In this document: piece after piece, positions 18,212 through 27,680 of the stretch
Position numbering within the stretch: the first letter of the stretch is position 1
How the letters are laid out: every line of letters begins with the position of its first letter
Assembly: GCA_001795455.1 (NCBI GenBank)
Contig: MGPB01000008.1
Span: 124,001-188,000 of the forward strand
DNA: 64,000 nucleotides
From: Curvibacter sp. GWA2_63_95
GTDB lineage: Bacteria; Pseudomonadota; Gammaproteobacteria; Burkholderiales; Burkholderiaceae_C
Direction of reading: 5' to 3'
The notes under the pieces: generated by a model
The model's input: only the letters and a program-made list of their open reading frames with translations
The model's database searches: none
Told to the model about the DNA's origin: nothing
Position numbers and translations under genes: made by a program

Positions 18212-19381
18212 ATGTCCAGTTCCACCTCCGCATCCCCCGCCTACGACTGGCGCACCATCACCGCACTCAACACCGTGTCCACCTTGGCCCAGATCGGGCA
18301 GTTCGGCATCGTCTATGTCATGGTGCCGGTGTGGCTGGCGCTGCAGGGCCTCAGCGCGGCGCAGCTGGGTTTTTTTGCGGCGTCGTTGTGGATGGGGCAA
18401 ATGCCCGGCCTGGGCCTGGCGCCTTGGCTGAGCCGCCACTGGGGCGCGCGCACCGTGGTGGTGGCGGGCCTGGCCTGCTCGGTGGTGGCGCTGCTGGGCA
18501 TTGCCTGGGTGCCTGTTGCGTCTCTGCCCTGGCCCGCGTACCTGGCATGTGGCCTGTTGGCCGGTCTGGGCATGGGCCTGCGCTGGGTGGGGCTGGAGCC
18601 CTGGCTGTACCGCATTGCCCCCGCCCATGCGCGCGGGCGCCTGGTGGGTTTTCATGAAACGCTGATTGCCGCCGCCCCCGTGGTGGCCCCGGCCATTGCC
18701 GCCTGGGTGGGCGTGCAGGGCCACACCCTCTTGTGGGTGGGCGTGGGTTTTACCGTGTCGGCCCTGTTGCCGCTGGCATTCGCCCGCACCCCGCCTGCTG
18801 AAGAGGCCCACCACGTGAACAGCTGGCCGCAGTCCGCCCGCGCGGCGTGGCCGCACCGCATCTTCCGACAGGGGCTGCTGATCGCGCTGTGCGGCGGCAT
18901 GCTGGAATCCGCCGTGGTCGGCCTGTTCGCCGTCTTCGCGGGGGATCGCGGTTTTGACGCACAAAACATTGCCCACCTGCTGACCAGTTTTGGGCTGGGG
19001 GGCCTGCTCCTGCAATACCCCGTGGGCTGGATGGCCGACCACTGGGGCATGCGCGCGGCTGGCGCCATTGCTGCGGCCGGCACGGTGGTGGCCGCAGCCT
19101 TGCTGGCCCTGTTGCCCGGCGTGCCCGTGGCCTACGCCACCATGTTTGTGCTGGGTGGGCTCATCACGGCTTTCCTCACGCTGGCGCTGATCGCCGCCAC
19201 CAAAACCCCCACGCCCGACATGGCCTGGAACGTGAGCAGCCTCTCCATCGCCTACTCCCTGAGTGCGGTGGTGGGGCCGGTGGTGGCGGGCGGCGCCATG
19301 ACGGCTACGGCCAGTGCCGCGTTAATGGGGTTCACCGCAGTGGTTGCCGCGGTGATGGTTGTTTTGCTATTAAAAAAATAG
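18212..19381 (+). CDS. MFS transporter
   Basis: Inner-membrane carrier of the major facilitator superfamily (389 aa, about 12 hydrophobic segments). The conserved loop between segments is seen in YPVGWMADHWGMRAAG. It is divergent from the gamma-glutamyl ligase operon, with the palindrome between, which suggests import or export of that pathway's amine substrate. The last residues and the stop codon lie inside a copy of the dispersed repeat beginning at 19362, so the C-terminus was altered by the repeat. Confidence 0.82.
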   Translation: MSSSTSASPAYDWRTITALNTVSTLAQIGQFGIVYVMVPVWLALQGLSAAQLGFFAASLWMGQMPGLGLAPWLSRHWGARTVVVAGLACSVVALLGIAWVPVASLPWPAYLACGLLAGLGMGLRWVGLEPWLYRIAPAHARGRLVGFHETLIAAAPVVAPAIAAWVGVQGHTLLWVGVGFTVSALLPLAFARTPPAEEAHHVNSWPQSARAAWPHRIFRQGLLIALCGGMLESAVVGLFAVFAGDRGFDAQNIAHLLTSFGLGGLLLQYPVGWMADHWGMRAAGAIAAAGTVVAAALLALLPGVPVAYATMFVLGGLITAFLTLALIAATKTPTPDMAWNVSSLSIAYSLSAVVGPVVAGGAMTATASAALMGFTAVVAAVMVVLLLKK

Positions 19382-19426
19382 CTACTTGCGCATATTCCAC
19401 GGGCGCCAGAGGCCTATTTGATGCAT
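19362..19426 (+). repeat. Dispersed repeat family A, copy 3, overlapping a gene end
   Basis: A full-length copy: TTTTGCTAT, AATAGCTACTTGCGCA, TTCCACGGGCGCCAGAGGCC and ATTTGATGC in order. It supplies the stop codon of the MFS gene. Confidence 0.8.
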
Positions 19427-19686
19427 AAATGGCGTGTTGCTTGGCACCCCGTGTTCGCAAACGACCCAGAGCGACCTGTCGCCTGGCGATGGGCGGCTGT
19501 CTTGTGCCGCCGTTCAGTTAAAGTCCGTCCCCGCACGATGCGGGTTGCCCACGTTCAACACTTCGCATCGCAGGGGCATCGGCTCCCCGGTGGCTGGGTT
19601 AGAGACAATGCGAGCGGGGGCGTGGGGTGGATGGAGACCGGTGCGCTCGGACCCGCGGTGGCTTATGGAATTACAAGGAAAACGAC
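19427..19686. other. Non-coding stretch at the left edge of the accessory insert
   Basis: No credible gene is seen in this part of the 305-base gap. A small perfect hairpin, CCCGCA-CGA-TGCGGG, lies at 19530-19544. The stretch presumably carries the promoter and leader of the 137-aa gene. No tRNA, integrase or flanking direct repeat was recognised. Confidence 0.4.
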
Positions 19687-20100
19687 ATGCTGTTAACGGA
19701 TATCGCCGTAGAGCACACGCTGACACCCGTAAAGGGCGGACCTCGTGTGACGTTGGTGCTGCATCCCTTCACGAATACCCAACGCGACTCACTTGGCAAA
19801 TTTGAGATCGTCCGTGGCATCAGTGAGCCAGGGGGTAAAGAAGTGAGACGGTCAACATTCGTGTCGTTTCAGCAATTGGCGGAGTTGTACGCGAAAGGTG
19901 TACTCGACGAATTCGGGTTTTCCGTTCGCATGTGTCCTGCTGATGGCAAATACCCCACTACGAATCCCGTAAAGAAGATACTGCCAACCAGCTTCAAACC
20001 AGGCTCACAGTTCGACCTGGCGGTGCAAGGCGTGGATGTTTCAAAACCGGCCAGCCGCGAGTTGAGAACAGCGCTGCTTCGCACCAACGTCAAGCTGTAA
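19687..20100 (+). CDS. Hypothetical protein, 137 aa
   Basis: A small soluble protein that I do not recognise. The start at 19687 has AAGGA seven bases upstream; an earlier in-frame start at 19627 has none. It has no signal peptide or membrane segment. It has a patterned, mixed alpha/beta composition (TPVKGGPRVTLVLHPFTN, FVSFQQLAELYAKGVLDEFG) and ends in a basic tail. It sits alone in a region of visibly lower GC than its neighbours, convergent to the CoiA-like gene, which suggests acquisition by transfer. Confidence 0.55.
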   Translation: MLLTDIAVEHTLTPVKGGPRVTLVLHPFTNTQRDSLGKFEIVRGISEPGGKEVRRSTFVSFQQLAELYAKGVLDEFGFSVRMCPADGKYPTTNPVKKILPTSFKPGSQFDLAVQGVDVSKPASRELRTALLRTNVKL

Positions 20101-20441
20101 CGGTGCCTGCGCATCCACCTGTTGGCCATGCCGAAACATCGCCGCTTTCCAGCGGGTGCACCGGCAGGTTCTTGGTGGCTGCCGCCGACTGGAGCCGGCC
20201 AGTCGCAGTAATCGACCAGGAGCGGAACTACTGCTTGCCCAATTGGCTGCTGCAAACCAGTCATTCAGGTTCAGCCGTTTGGGGTGCATATACCGGAAGT
20301 TACTGACCATCATTCCAACAACTGATGGCCAGCTAAAGCGACAGCTCTTGGGTTGCCCCGTCACTTAATAGTTGTCTGGCTATCGGCCACTCCAAACTTT
20401 TGATCACCCTGGCGCGGGTATCTCCCAAGTGTTGTGCAACT
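20101..20441. other. Non-coding stretch between two accessory genes
   Basis: 341 bases between the converging 137-aa and CoiA-like genes. Only short, overlapping frames are present and none has a ribosome-binding site or recognisable product. Low GC relative to the surroundings. A degraded gene is possible but I see nothing to support one. Confidence 0.35.
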
Positions 20442-22667
20442 TTATAGTCGCGGACGCCCTCGCCTCCCCACCAGCAGTTGAAGAGAGTGCCGCCTTTTGA
20501 TCAGCAAGGCCACTTGCAACAGTTCAAGTCGTACTGAGAGGTCCAATGCTGTCTTGGGGCTTTGCGCCTTGAGCCACTCCGAAAGCGCCATCTGTGCGTC
20601 CCGTGCTTGCCATGCTGACTGCAAGATCCTTCGCCATGCGGTGGACAGGATAGGGTGATTGCGTTGCAGTTTCTGGTTGACCAACTCGGTGGCCGCGAAC
20701 AGATTGTGGTTCCCGCCTGACTGCGGTAGCCACTCATACATAGCGTCTACACCGTTCAATCCGTCTTGCAGTTGCTGATGGTTCCGTTCTTTCTCATTCT
20801 CGATTTGCGCTTGTTGCTCTCGGAGCATTCGCTGCTCTCGTTCCTGGGCCTGCTTTTCATAACGGACTTTGGTCGCCTGTTCCCTAGTACCCTTGTTGGA
20901 GCTCAGTCGTTTTTGCAGACGCGGGTACAGAGCGATGAGCGCTGTGTCCAGGTGTGTCATGCGTGCGTATTTCAAATCGCCCTCATGCAGGGATTGCTTG
21001 ATAGTTTGGCGCATGGCCCTCATGCGCTCTTCTTCTTGCTCGGTCATGAATGCGCCGTACTCCGCGATTGCGGTACCCAGTACTGTCACGTAGGACTGCA
21101 GCACAGGCCCGCTGCTCATGGCCAGCTCAAACAGATCAACGGCGCGGATAGTTTCGTTGGGACGCACGATCAGCTCCAGCATCCACAAAAGTCCTTTGGG
21201 GCCGGATACGTCCTCAATATCAAGGCGCTTGAAGCCGCGCTGCTCCAGCGTTGGGATTAACTCTTGGGTAGAGAACGCCTGCCCCTGCGAGTTTTGTACG
21301 TCCTTGCCAGCCCAAAGTTGGCGCAGCAACATGAGGTATTCCCTCAGGAGCTGGGTGTCATTGAGCGATTCAATCCAATGCTGACGGGCTCGTTGGAGTT
21401 CCAGCTGGCGCTGGATGGCGATGCTCTTATTCGCAAGCTGCTGCACAGCGTCGTTGCGGGATCGCTCGATGGCCGGATGAAACAGCCACTGCTTGTTGTC
21501 GGTTTCGTGCAAGACCATGGAGCGCAGCTCTTGAATGGTGATGCGCCCGCCTTTGCTGAGACGTTTGGTATCGATTTGCAGGCAGGCGATTCCAAGCTCT
21601 CGGATACGCAGGAGCTTTTCGTCATCTACGCGGTGGGTGACGGCAACTTCGACCATCAGATCCATTGGGGGGGCTGCGCCCAGCGATACCGTACAGATTA
21701 CATCGGGTATCACCCGCTGCAATCTCTGTTCCATGCGTACGTTGCTGATGCGGTAATGGGCCGGATGCAAGTAGATCTTCTGCGTCTTATACGTGTTGTC
21801 GGGCATCCAGCCGCGCAAAGTGTCCTCGTAACCTGGTGTAGATATGCTGTGGGCCTGCCCCAAAATGCCTTTGATTAGCCAGTGCAGCACACCTTCGGAG
21901 CGCTGGGCCGGGGTGAGCCCTTCGGGCAAGTCCAGGTCCTCGGGAAGGTAGTCGCACCAGTGCTTCGCCTGGTTGTCCGCGTCCTGATGTGCCTGTTCGT
22001 GCAGCTGGTCATCGTCAGGGTGTTTGTCCCAGCACAGCCACTCGCCTGTGAGCTGTACGTGCTCCAGGATCTTGTCCTGGCTCCAATTGGCCACCTCGGG
22101 ATCGTCCACCTTGATGGTGATGATGGCGTCGCCGCTCGCGGCGTTGCCCCTGGCTGGTGAACCATAAAGGCGCAGCCACACTACTCTGCCATCGGGCAGG
22201 GTGATCTTGGCCTCGTGTTCATCGACCCAATGGATTGCGGAAATCGGCACGGAGACGGAAGGCCGGGAGGCTGTCCCAGTGTAGATCTGACCACTGGCGC
22301 CCTTGGATGTGAAGTTGCGGGTGTGCTCTGGGAGCACGATGGTTTTTTCCCGCAGCAGTAACTGCAGCGCCACGATTTGGGACATTTTGATCAGACAGGC
22401 ATCTTTTTGCTGTCCGTTGTCGTGGCGAAAATGTGGCCGAAGGTTCTCGCCTTCAATGATCTCGTTGGGTAGTTTTCCTGCATTGACAGCCTGCAGGGTA
22501 CCGCCACAGGCGGGGCATACGCAGTGGCAAGCCAGACCCTTTTGGTCCAGACGCAATGTGCCGATGTAGGTGGCCTTGCGCTCGTCGGCGGTAAGCGCCC
22601 AGGCCATCAGCTTTTTGCTGCGCTTGACCCATTCTCGGGCTTTGCTCGCGTGGCTGTAAACGGACAT
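20442..22667 (-). CDS. CoiA/DUF6035-like protein with zinc-ribbon and nuclease-like motif
   Basis: A 741-aa protein, mostly unrecognised. Residues 47-56 (CHCVCPACGG) and 79-82 (HFRH) form the Cys/His cluster seen at the start of CoiA-type proteins. Residues 320-366 hold IPDVICT, then VEVAVTHRVDDEKLLRIREL, the PD-(D/E)xK-like pattern of CoiA/DUF6035 proteins. The second half (from about 500) is charged and helical, with a likely coiled coil near KQAQEREQRMLREQQAQIE. The start at 22667 has a poor ribosome-binding site. It lies downstream of the xylA terminator in the same direction. A role in DNA processing or defence is only a guess. Confidence 0.68.
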   Translation of the reverse strand: MSVYSHASKAREWVKRSKKLMAWALTADERKATYIGTLRLDQKGLACHCVCPACGGTLQAVNAGKLPNEIIEGENLRPHFRHDNGQQKDACLIKMSQIVALQLLLREKTIVLPEHTRNFTSKGASGQIYTGTASRPSVSVPISAIHWVDEHEAKITLPDGRVVWLRLYGSPARGNAASGDAIITIKVDDPEVANWSQDKILEHVQLTGEWLCWDKHPDDDQLHEQAHQDADNQAKHWCDYLPEDLDLPEGLTPAQRSEGVLHWLIKGILGQAHSISTPGYEDTLRGWMPDNTYKTQKIYLHPAHYRISNVRMEQRLQRVIPDVICTVSLGAAPPMDLMVEVAVTHRVDDEKLLRIRELGIACLQIDTKRLSKGGRITIQELRSMVLHETDNKQWLFHPAIERSRNDAVQQLANKSIAIQRQLELQRARQHWIESLNDTQLLREYLMLLRQLWAGKDVQNSQGQAFSTQELIPTLEQRGFKRLDIEDVSGPKGLLWMLELIVRPNETIRAVDLFELAMSSGPVLQSYVTVLGTAIAEYGAFMTEQEEERMRAMRQTIKQSLHEGDLKYARMTHLDTALIALYPRLQKRLSSNKGTREQATKVRYEKQAQEREQRMLREQQAQIENEKERNHQQLQDGLNGVDAMYEWLPQSGGNHNLFAATELVNQKLQRNHPILSTAWRRILQSAWQARDAQMALSEWLKAQSPKTALDLSVRLELLQVALLIKRRHSLQLLVGRRGRPRL

Positions 22668-22795
22668 GGCGCGTGAGTGGGTTCTTGTACCTTTTACAGG
22701 AATATATCCGGCCAGCCCACCGACGGCGGTGTCGATGCCGACGACAAGTGGCCCAAAGCACCCCTCGAACCCCTGGAGAGTCATGCGTTCCAAGC

Positions 22796-22832
22796 AAAAA
22801 GGCCCCGCAGGCAATTACCTGCGGGGCCTTTG
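22796..22832. terminator. Terminator of the xylose operon
   Basis: AGGCCCCGCAGG and CCTGCGGGGCCT form a 12-bp stem with a six-base loop. On the minus strand it ends in TTTTTGCTT, 26 bases after the xylA stop. Confidence 0.9.
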
Positions 22833-22857
22833 TCTTTGTGGTGCTTAGCGAAGCAAC

Positions 22858-24171
22858 TCAGATATAGCTGTTCAGCAAGTTCTCCAGATGCTCCTGCCGG
22901 CCCGACACGGGCATGGTGTCGGTGTTGCGGTCCACCACGTGGGCGGCCACGGCCTCCAGGCTCATCTTGCCGTCCAGCACGTTCTTGCCAAACGCAGCAT
23001 TCCAGCCCGCATAGCGGTCGTCCACCAGCTTGGCCAGCTTGCCGTCGGTGATCATCTTCTCGGCGATCAGTAGCGCGCGGGCGGTCACGTCCATGCCGCC
23101 AATGTGGCCGTGGAACATGTCTTCGGGGTCGATGGACTGGCGGCGCACCTTGGCGTCGAAGTTCACACCGCCGTTGACGAAGCCGCCACCTTGCAGGATG
23201 GTGTACATGGCCAGCGCAGTCTCGGGGATGCTGTTGGGGAACTGGTCGGTGTCCCACGCGCATTGCATGTCGCCGCGGTTCATGTCGATGGAGCCGAAGA
23301 TGCCCAGGTCGACCGCAGTAGCAATCTCGTGCTCGAAGCTGTGGCCGGCCAGGGTGGCGTGGTTGGCTTCGATGTTGACCTTGATTTCCTTTTCCAGGCC
23401 GTAGCGGCACAGGAAGCCGTAGACCGTGGCGCTGTCAAAGTCGTACTGGTGTTTGGATGGCTCGCGCGGCTTGGGTTCGAGCAAGATGGTGCCTTGGAAG
23501 CCAATCTTGTGTTTGTACTCCACCACCATGTTCAGGAAGCGGCCCATCTGGTCCAGCTCGTGGCCGATGCGGGTGTTGAGCAGGGTTTCGTAGCCTTCGC
23601 GGCCGCCCCACAGCACGTAGTTGGCACCGCCCAGTTTCAGCGTGGCGTCCATGGCTTCTTTCACCTGCAGCGCGCCCAGTGCAAAGATCTCGGGGTTGGG
23701 GTTGGTGGCCGCGCCCGACATGAAGCGGCGGTGGCTGAACAGGTTGGCGGTGCCCCACAGCAGTTTCATGCCGGTGGCGGCCTGCTTGTTGCCCAGCACG
23801 TCCACCATCTCGCGGAAGTTGTTCACGCTTTCACGCGGGGTGGCGCCTTCGGGGGCGATGTCACGGTCGTGGAAGCAGTAGTAGGGCGCGCCCAGCTTGC
23901 TAAAGAATTCGAACGCCACATCGGCCTTGGCCTTGGCCGCAGCCATGGGGTCGGCCATGTGCTGCCAGGGGCGCTGGAAGGTGTCGCCGCCAAACGGGTC
24001 CAGGCCATTCCAGCAGAAGCTGTGCCAGTAGCAGACGGCAAAACGCAGCTGCTCTTCCATGCGCTTGCCCAGCACGATGCGGTCTTTGTCATACCACTTG
24101 AAGGACAGTGGGTTGTCGGAAGTCGGGCCTTCATAGGCGATGGGGGAGACGGTAGAAAAGTAAGAGCTCAT
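22858..24171 (-). CDS. xylA: Xylose isomerase
   Basis: Converts D-xylose to D-xylulose (437 aa, the class II length). The active-site histidine and aspartate are H101 and D104 in [10 protein letters not shown]. Metal-site motifs [19 protein letters not shown] and [19 protein letters not shown] are complete. AGAGGAAACC precedes the ATG. It is the last gene of the xyl operon but has its own XylR-like palindrome at 24186-24210, so it may also be expressed separately. Confidence 0.96.
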   Translation of the reverse strand: MSSYFSTVSPIAYEGPTSDNPLSFKWYDKDRIVLGKRMEEQLRFAVCYWHSFCWNGLDPFGGDTFQRPWQHMADPMAAAKAKADVAFEFFSKLGAPYYCFHDRDIAPEGATPRESVNNFREMVDVLGNKQAATGMKLLWGTANLFSHRRFMSGAATNPNPEIFALGALQVKEAMDATLKLGGANYVLWGGREGYETLLNTRIGHELDQMGRFLNMVVEYKHKIGFQGTILLEPKPREPSKHQYDFDSATVYGFLCRYGLEKEIKVNIEANHATLAGHSFEHEIATAVDLGIFGSIDMNRGDMQCAWDTDQFPNSIPETALAMYTILQGGGFVNGGVNFDAKVRRQSIDPEDMFHGHIGGMDVTARALLIAEKMITDGKLAKLVDDRYAGWNAAFGKNVLDGKMSLEAVAAHVVDRNTDTMPVSGRQEHLENLLNSYI

Positions 24172-24185
24172 GGTTTCCTCTGCGG

Positions 24186-24210
24186 TTAATTTGTTGCTTG
24201 GTCGAACTAA
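24186..24210. promoter_or_regulatory. XylR-like operator before xylA
   Basis: On the minus strand TTAGTT begins and CAACAAATTAA ends a 25-base imperfect palindrome in the xylB-xylA gap. The arms resemble the ROK-type XylR operator known from Firmicutes (TTAGTTTG ... CAAACTAA). It implies a regulated internal promoter for xylA. Confidence 0.55.
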
Positions 24211-24242
24211 ATAAAGCTGGCTATGCGCCAGAAATGGGTGGA

Positions 24243-25691
24243 TTACACGGTGCGGTACAGGCTGCGGAAGGTCGCGTAGCGGTCCATCAGCAGGGCTTGT
24301 TCGGCGGCGTCGGGGTGGTAGGTGGCATCGACTTCAGGTGTCAGGCACACGGCGGCAGCGTCGGCGCCGGTGGCCAGCCAGCCCAGGCGGGCGGCGCCCA
24401 GAGCCCCGCCCACTGCAGAGCTGCCGTGGGTCACGATGTCTACGTTCAGCGCGCTGGCCAGTTGTTGGGCCCAGAAGCTGCTGCGCGCGCCGCCGCCGAC
24501 CAGCGACAAACGGTGCACGCTGCTGCCAGCGGCGTTGAGCGCGGCCAGGCCGTCTTTCAGGCCGAAGGTCACGCCTTCAATCACCGCGTAGCCCAAGCGG
24601 GCGGCGTCGGTGTCAAAGCTCAGTTGGTGGAAGCTGCCGCGCACATTGGCATCGTTGTGCGGGGTGCGCTCGCCGCCCAGGTAGGGCAAAAACAGGGGCG
24701 ATGCGGCGCGCTGTGCCGCGCTCAGTGCGGCGGCTTTTTCGGCCACCACACCGGCGTTGGGTGCGCCCAGCAGGTCGGTCACCCACTGCAGGCTGCTGGC
24801 GGCAGACAGCATCACGCTCATCTGGTGCCAGCGGCCGGGCACGGCGTGGCAAAACGCATGCGTGGCGCTGGCCGCGTTGGGCTGGTAGCTGGGTGTGACG
24901 ACGAACAGCACGCCGCTGGTACCCAGCGACAAAAAGCCCTGGCCGCTGTCTACCGCGCCCATGCCCACGGCGCTGGCCGCGTTGTCGCCCGCGCCACCGG
25001 CCACCACGATGCCAGCGTTCAGGCCCAAGGCCTGGGCCACATCGGCTTTCAGATAACCGCCGGGTGCACTGCCTTCCACCAGACGGGGCATGTGGCTGCG
25101 GTTCAGGTCGGTCAGCGCCAGCAGCGCGTCCGACCAGTCGCGTTGTTGCACGTCCAGCCACAGGGTGCCGCTGGCGTCGGACATGTCGCAGGCGTATTCG
25201 CCAGTGAGCATCAGGCGCACGTAGTCTTTGGGCAGCAGCACTTTGGCCACTTGTTGGAAGACTTCGGGCTCGTGTTTGGCCACCCAGCGCAGCTTGGGCG
25301 CGGTAAAGCCGGGCATGGCCAGCGTGCCGGCCAGGGCGGTCAGCGTGGGTAGCTCGGCCATCATCTCGGCGCACTCGGCGGCGCAGCGGGTGTCGTTCCA
25401 CAAAATGGCGGGGCGCAGCACGCGGTCTTGCGCGTCCAGCAGCACGGCGCCGTGCATTTGGCCCGACAGGCCGATGGCACGGGCCGCCGCGTATTCGGCA
25501 GGGTGGGCGGCCTGGAGCTTGAGCAGGGCGCTTTGGGTGGCGGCCCACCAGTCGGCCGGGGCCTGCTCGCTGTGACCGGGGTGGGGGCGCTGCACCGTCA
25601 GGGGGGTGCCAGCCGAGCCGATGATGCGGTGATCGTCCGAGAGCAGAAGTGCTTTGACTTCTGAGGTGCCGATATCAATACCTAAAAACAT
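24243..25691 (-). CDS. xylB: Xylulokinase
   Basis: FGGY-family kinase (482 aa) that phosphorylates D-xylulose. The N-terminal phosphate loop is [20 protein letters not shown], the substrate motif [12 protein letters not shown] is typical of XylB, and the second ATP loop is in [11 protein letters not shown]. The start at 25691 is two bases after the xylR stop, so it is translationally coupled. The frame is open well upstream, but that part shadows xylR. The product enters the pentose phosphate pathway. Confidence 0.95.
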   Translation of the reverse strand: MFLGIDIGTSEVKALLLSDDHRIIGSAGTPLTVQRPHPGHSEQAPADWWAATQSALLKLQAAHPAEYAAARAIGLSGQMHGAVLLDAQDRVLRPAILWNDTRCAAECAEMMAELPTLTALAGTLAMPGFTAPKLRWVAKHEPEVFQQVAKVLLPKDYVRLMLTGEYACDMSDASGTLWLDVQQRDWSDALLALTDLNRSHMPRLVEGSAPGGYLKADVAQALGLNAGIVVAGGAGDNAASAVGMGAVDSGQGFLSLGTSGVLFVVTPSYQPNAASATHAFCHAVPGRWHQMSVMLSAASSLQWVTDLLGAPNAGVVAEKAAALSAAQRAASPLFLPYLGGERTPHNDANVRGSFHQLSFDTDAARLGYAVIEGVTFGLKDGLAALNAAGSSVHRLSLVGGGARSSFWAQQLASALNVDIVTHGSSAVGGALGAARLGWLATGADAAAVCLTPEVDATYHPDAAEQALLMDRYATFRSLYRTV

Positions 25692-25693
25692 AG

Positions 25694-26875
25694 TTAAACC
25701 GTGGTGCCTGTTGTCATGGAAAGAGATTCGTCCGGGGCGTCTGCCGCCGGGAGTGGAGGTGCCGACATGCGGGTGTGCATGGGGCGCAATTCGTGGTGCA
25801 GCACCAGGGCGGCAGCACCCACGGCAGAGGCCAGCAGCCCGTAGCGCGCGGCCCGCATGTGCGGGGGCGCCATGCCGGCCGCATCGGCGTAGGTTTGCAG
25901 GGTGTCTTGGGCGACCTGGACGATGCCGGGGTAGGTGTCGCACGAGGGGCCGCCCACCACCAGCGTGCTGGGGTTGAAGGTGGTCCAGAGGTTTTGCAGC
26001 ACCACGCCCAGGTAGCGGCCTCCTTGGGCCGGGTCGGGCAACTTGGCCAGCGTGCGCGCGCCAAAAAATGTCTCGGCACAGCCCTTGCGGCCGCACGAGC
26101 ACAGTGGCCCGTCAATCTGCAGGGTGCTGTGGCCGATTTCACCGGCCATGCCTTGTTTGCCGGTGAACAGGCGGTCGTTGATCACAATGCCCGCACCCAC
26201 GCCGGCGCCGCAGGTCACAAAGATCAGGGAGTCGCTGGCGTCGCCATCGGCGAACTCGTATTCGCTCAGGGCTGCGGTGTCGGCTTCGTTTTGCACATGT
26301 ACTTGCACCTCGGGCAGTTGGGCCTGGGCCAGTGCCCGGGTGATCATGGGCAAAAAGTCCACGTTGCGCCAACCCAGGTTGGGCGCAAAACGCAGCATGC
26401 CGGTGGCCTCGTCAAAGGCACCGGGCAGGCCCACGCCCACGCCCGTCAGGGCAATGCTGCGCTGCTGCAGCTGGCCGTAGGTCCGGGCGACCAATCGGGC
26501 GGCCTGGCGGCACACTTCTTCGGGTTGGGTGCCGACCAGGGCTTCTTCTGCGGCGCATAGCACCTGCCCGGTGAGCGACACGCCCACCACGCGCAGTGCC
26601 TCCACCGCCACTTCAATGCCTATCAGTCCGCGCGTGCGGCCATCGAGATGCAGCGGGGTAGACGGGCGGCCCAGGCCTTGGACGGCGGTGACGTCGGTCT
26701 CGGCGACCCAGCCTTCGTCAATCAGCTCGCGCACCAGCAGGCTGACGGTGGACTTGGTCAGCCCGCTGCCACTGGCGAGTTGCGCCCGGGAAAGCCCCGG
26801 TTGCGCACGCAACAGCCGCAGCAGCACGCTGCGGTTGATACGTTTGACTAGCTGCTGGTCGCCGGTGGTTTTCAT
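25694..26875 (-). CDS. xylR: ROK-family xylose repressor
   Basis: Repressor of 393 aa. The winged helix is at the N-terminus (RAQLASGSGLTKSTVSLLVR), followed by a ROK sugar-kinase-like domain with IGIEVAVEALRVVGVSL and the zinc-binding CxCGxxGC motif (CSCGRKGCAETFFG). An upstream GTG at 26896 is an alternative start. Its position within the operon between transporter and kinase genes suits XylR. The matching palindromes lie before xylF and xylA. Confidence 0.92.
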   Translation of the reverse strand: MKTTGDQQLVKRINRSVLLRLLRAQPGLSRAQLASGSGLTKSTVSLLVRELIDEGWVAETDVTAVQGLGRPSTPLHLDGRTRGLIGIEVAVEALRVVGVSLTGQVLCAAEEALVGTQPEEVCRQAARLVARTYGQLQQRSIALTGVGVGLPGAFDEATGMLRFAPNLGWRNVDFLPMITRALAQAQLPEVQVHVQNEADTAALSEYEFADGDASDSLIFVTCGAGVGAGIVINDRLFTGKQGMAGEIGHSTLQIDGPLCSCGRKGCAETFFGARTLAKLPDPAQGGRYLGVVLQNLWTTFNPSTLVVGGPSCDTYPGIVQVAQDTLQTYADAAGMAPPHMRAARYGLLASAVGAAALVLHHELRPMHTRMSAPPLPAADAPDESLSMTTGTTV

Positions 26876-26900
26876 GGTGTCGCGGGTGAATTGCACAGAG

Positions 26901-27680
26901 CTACAGGGTGTGCGTCTGTGCTTTTCCTTCAGGTTGTTTGCCAGCGATGATCATGCCAAGAACTTCGTCCTCCACCACGTCTGCCGTGCGATATGTACCT
27001 ACTAATTTGCCGTTTTTCATCACCGAGAGGCGGTCGCTCAGGCCAAACACGTCCGGCATGTCGTGGGTAATCAGGAAAATGCCCACGCCTTCGGCCTTGA
27101 GTTGCTTCACCAGGTTGCCCACCATTGCGGTTTCCTCAGGGCCCAGGGCGGCCGTGGGTTCGTCCATGATGAGGATCTTGGCGTTGAAATAGATGGCACG
27201 CGAAATGGCCACCACCTGGCGCTGTCCGCCCGAGAGGCGGCGCACCGGTGTGCGCACGTTTTTGAAGTTCTTGTTCAGGCGGTGAAACACCTTGCGGGCG
27301 TCTGCATCCATGCGGTGGTCGTCCAGCGTGTTCCAGCGCGTGAGCAGCTCGCGGCCCAAGAACAGGTTGGCCACCGCGTCCAGGTTGTCGGCCAGGGCCA
27401 GGGTCTGGTAGATCGATTCGATGCCGCTACGCTGCGCATCCACGGGGGTGCGGATGTGGGCCTTCTCGCCATTGATCAGCACCTCGCCGCTGTCGATGGG
27501 GTAAGCGCCGGCCAGCATCTTCATGAGGGTGGACTTGCCCGCGCCGTTGTGGCCCAGCAGGGCTACCACTTCGCCGGGGTAGAGGTTGATGCTGACATCG
27601 TCCACGGCGTGCACACCGCCAAAGGACTTGCCAATGTTGCGCATTTCCACCAGCGCCTGCTTTGTACTGCCCGCGCTCAT
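26901..27680 (-). CDS. xylG: Xylose ABC transporter ATP-binding protein, single domain
   Basis: ATPase of 259 aa with one nucleotide-binding domain: Walker [10 protein letters not shown], signature LSGGQRQVV, Walker [13 protein letters not shown]. This is half the size of the E. coli XylG and of the inositol ATPase in this window. It resembles the FrcA type, which works as a homodimer. AGGAGA lies upstream and its ATG overlaps the permease stop by four bases. With xylF and xylH it imports a sugar, very probably xylose. Confidence 0.92.
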   Translation of the reverse strand: MSAGSTKQALVEMRNIGKSFGGVHAVDDVSINLYPGEVVALLGHNGAGKSTLMKMLAGAYPIDSGEVLINGEKAHIRTPVDAQRSGIESIYQTLALADNLDAVANLFLGRELLTRWNTLDDHRMDADARKVFHRLNKNFKNVRTPVRRLSGGQRQVVAISRAIYFNAKILIMDEPTAALGPEETAMVGNLVKQLKAEGVGIFLITHDMPDVFGLSDRLSVMKNGKLVGTYRTADVVEDEVLGMIIAGKQPEGKAQTHTL

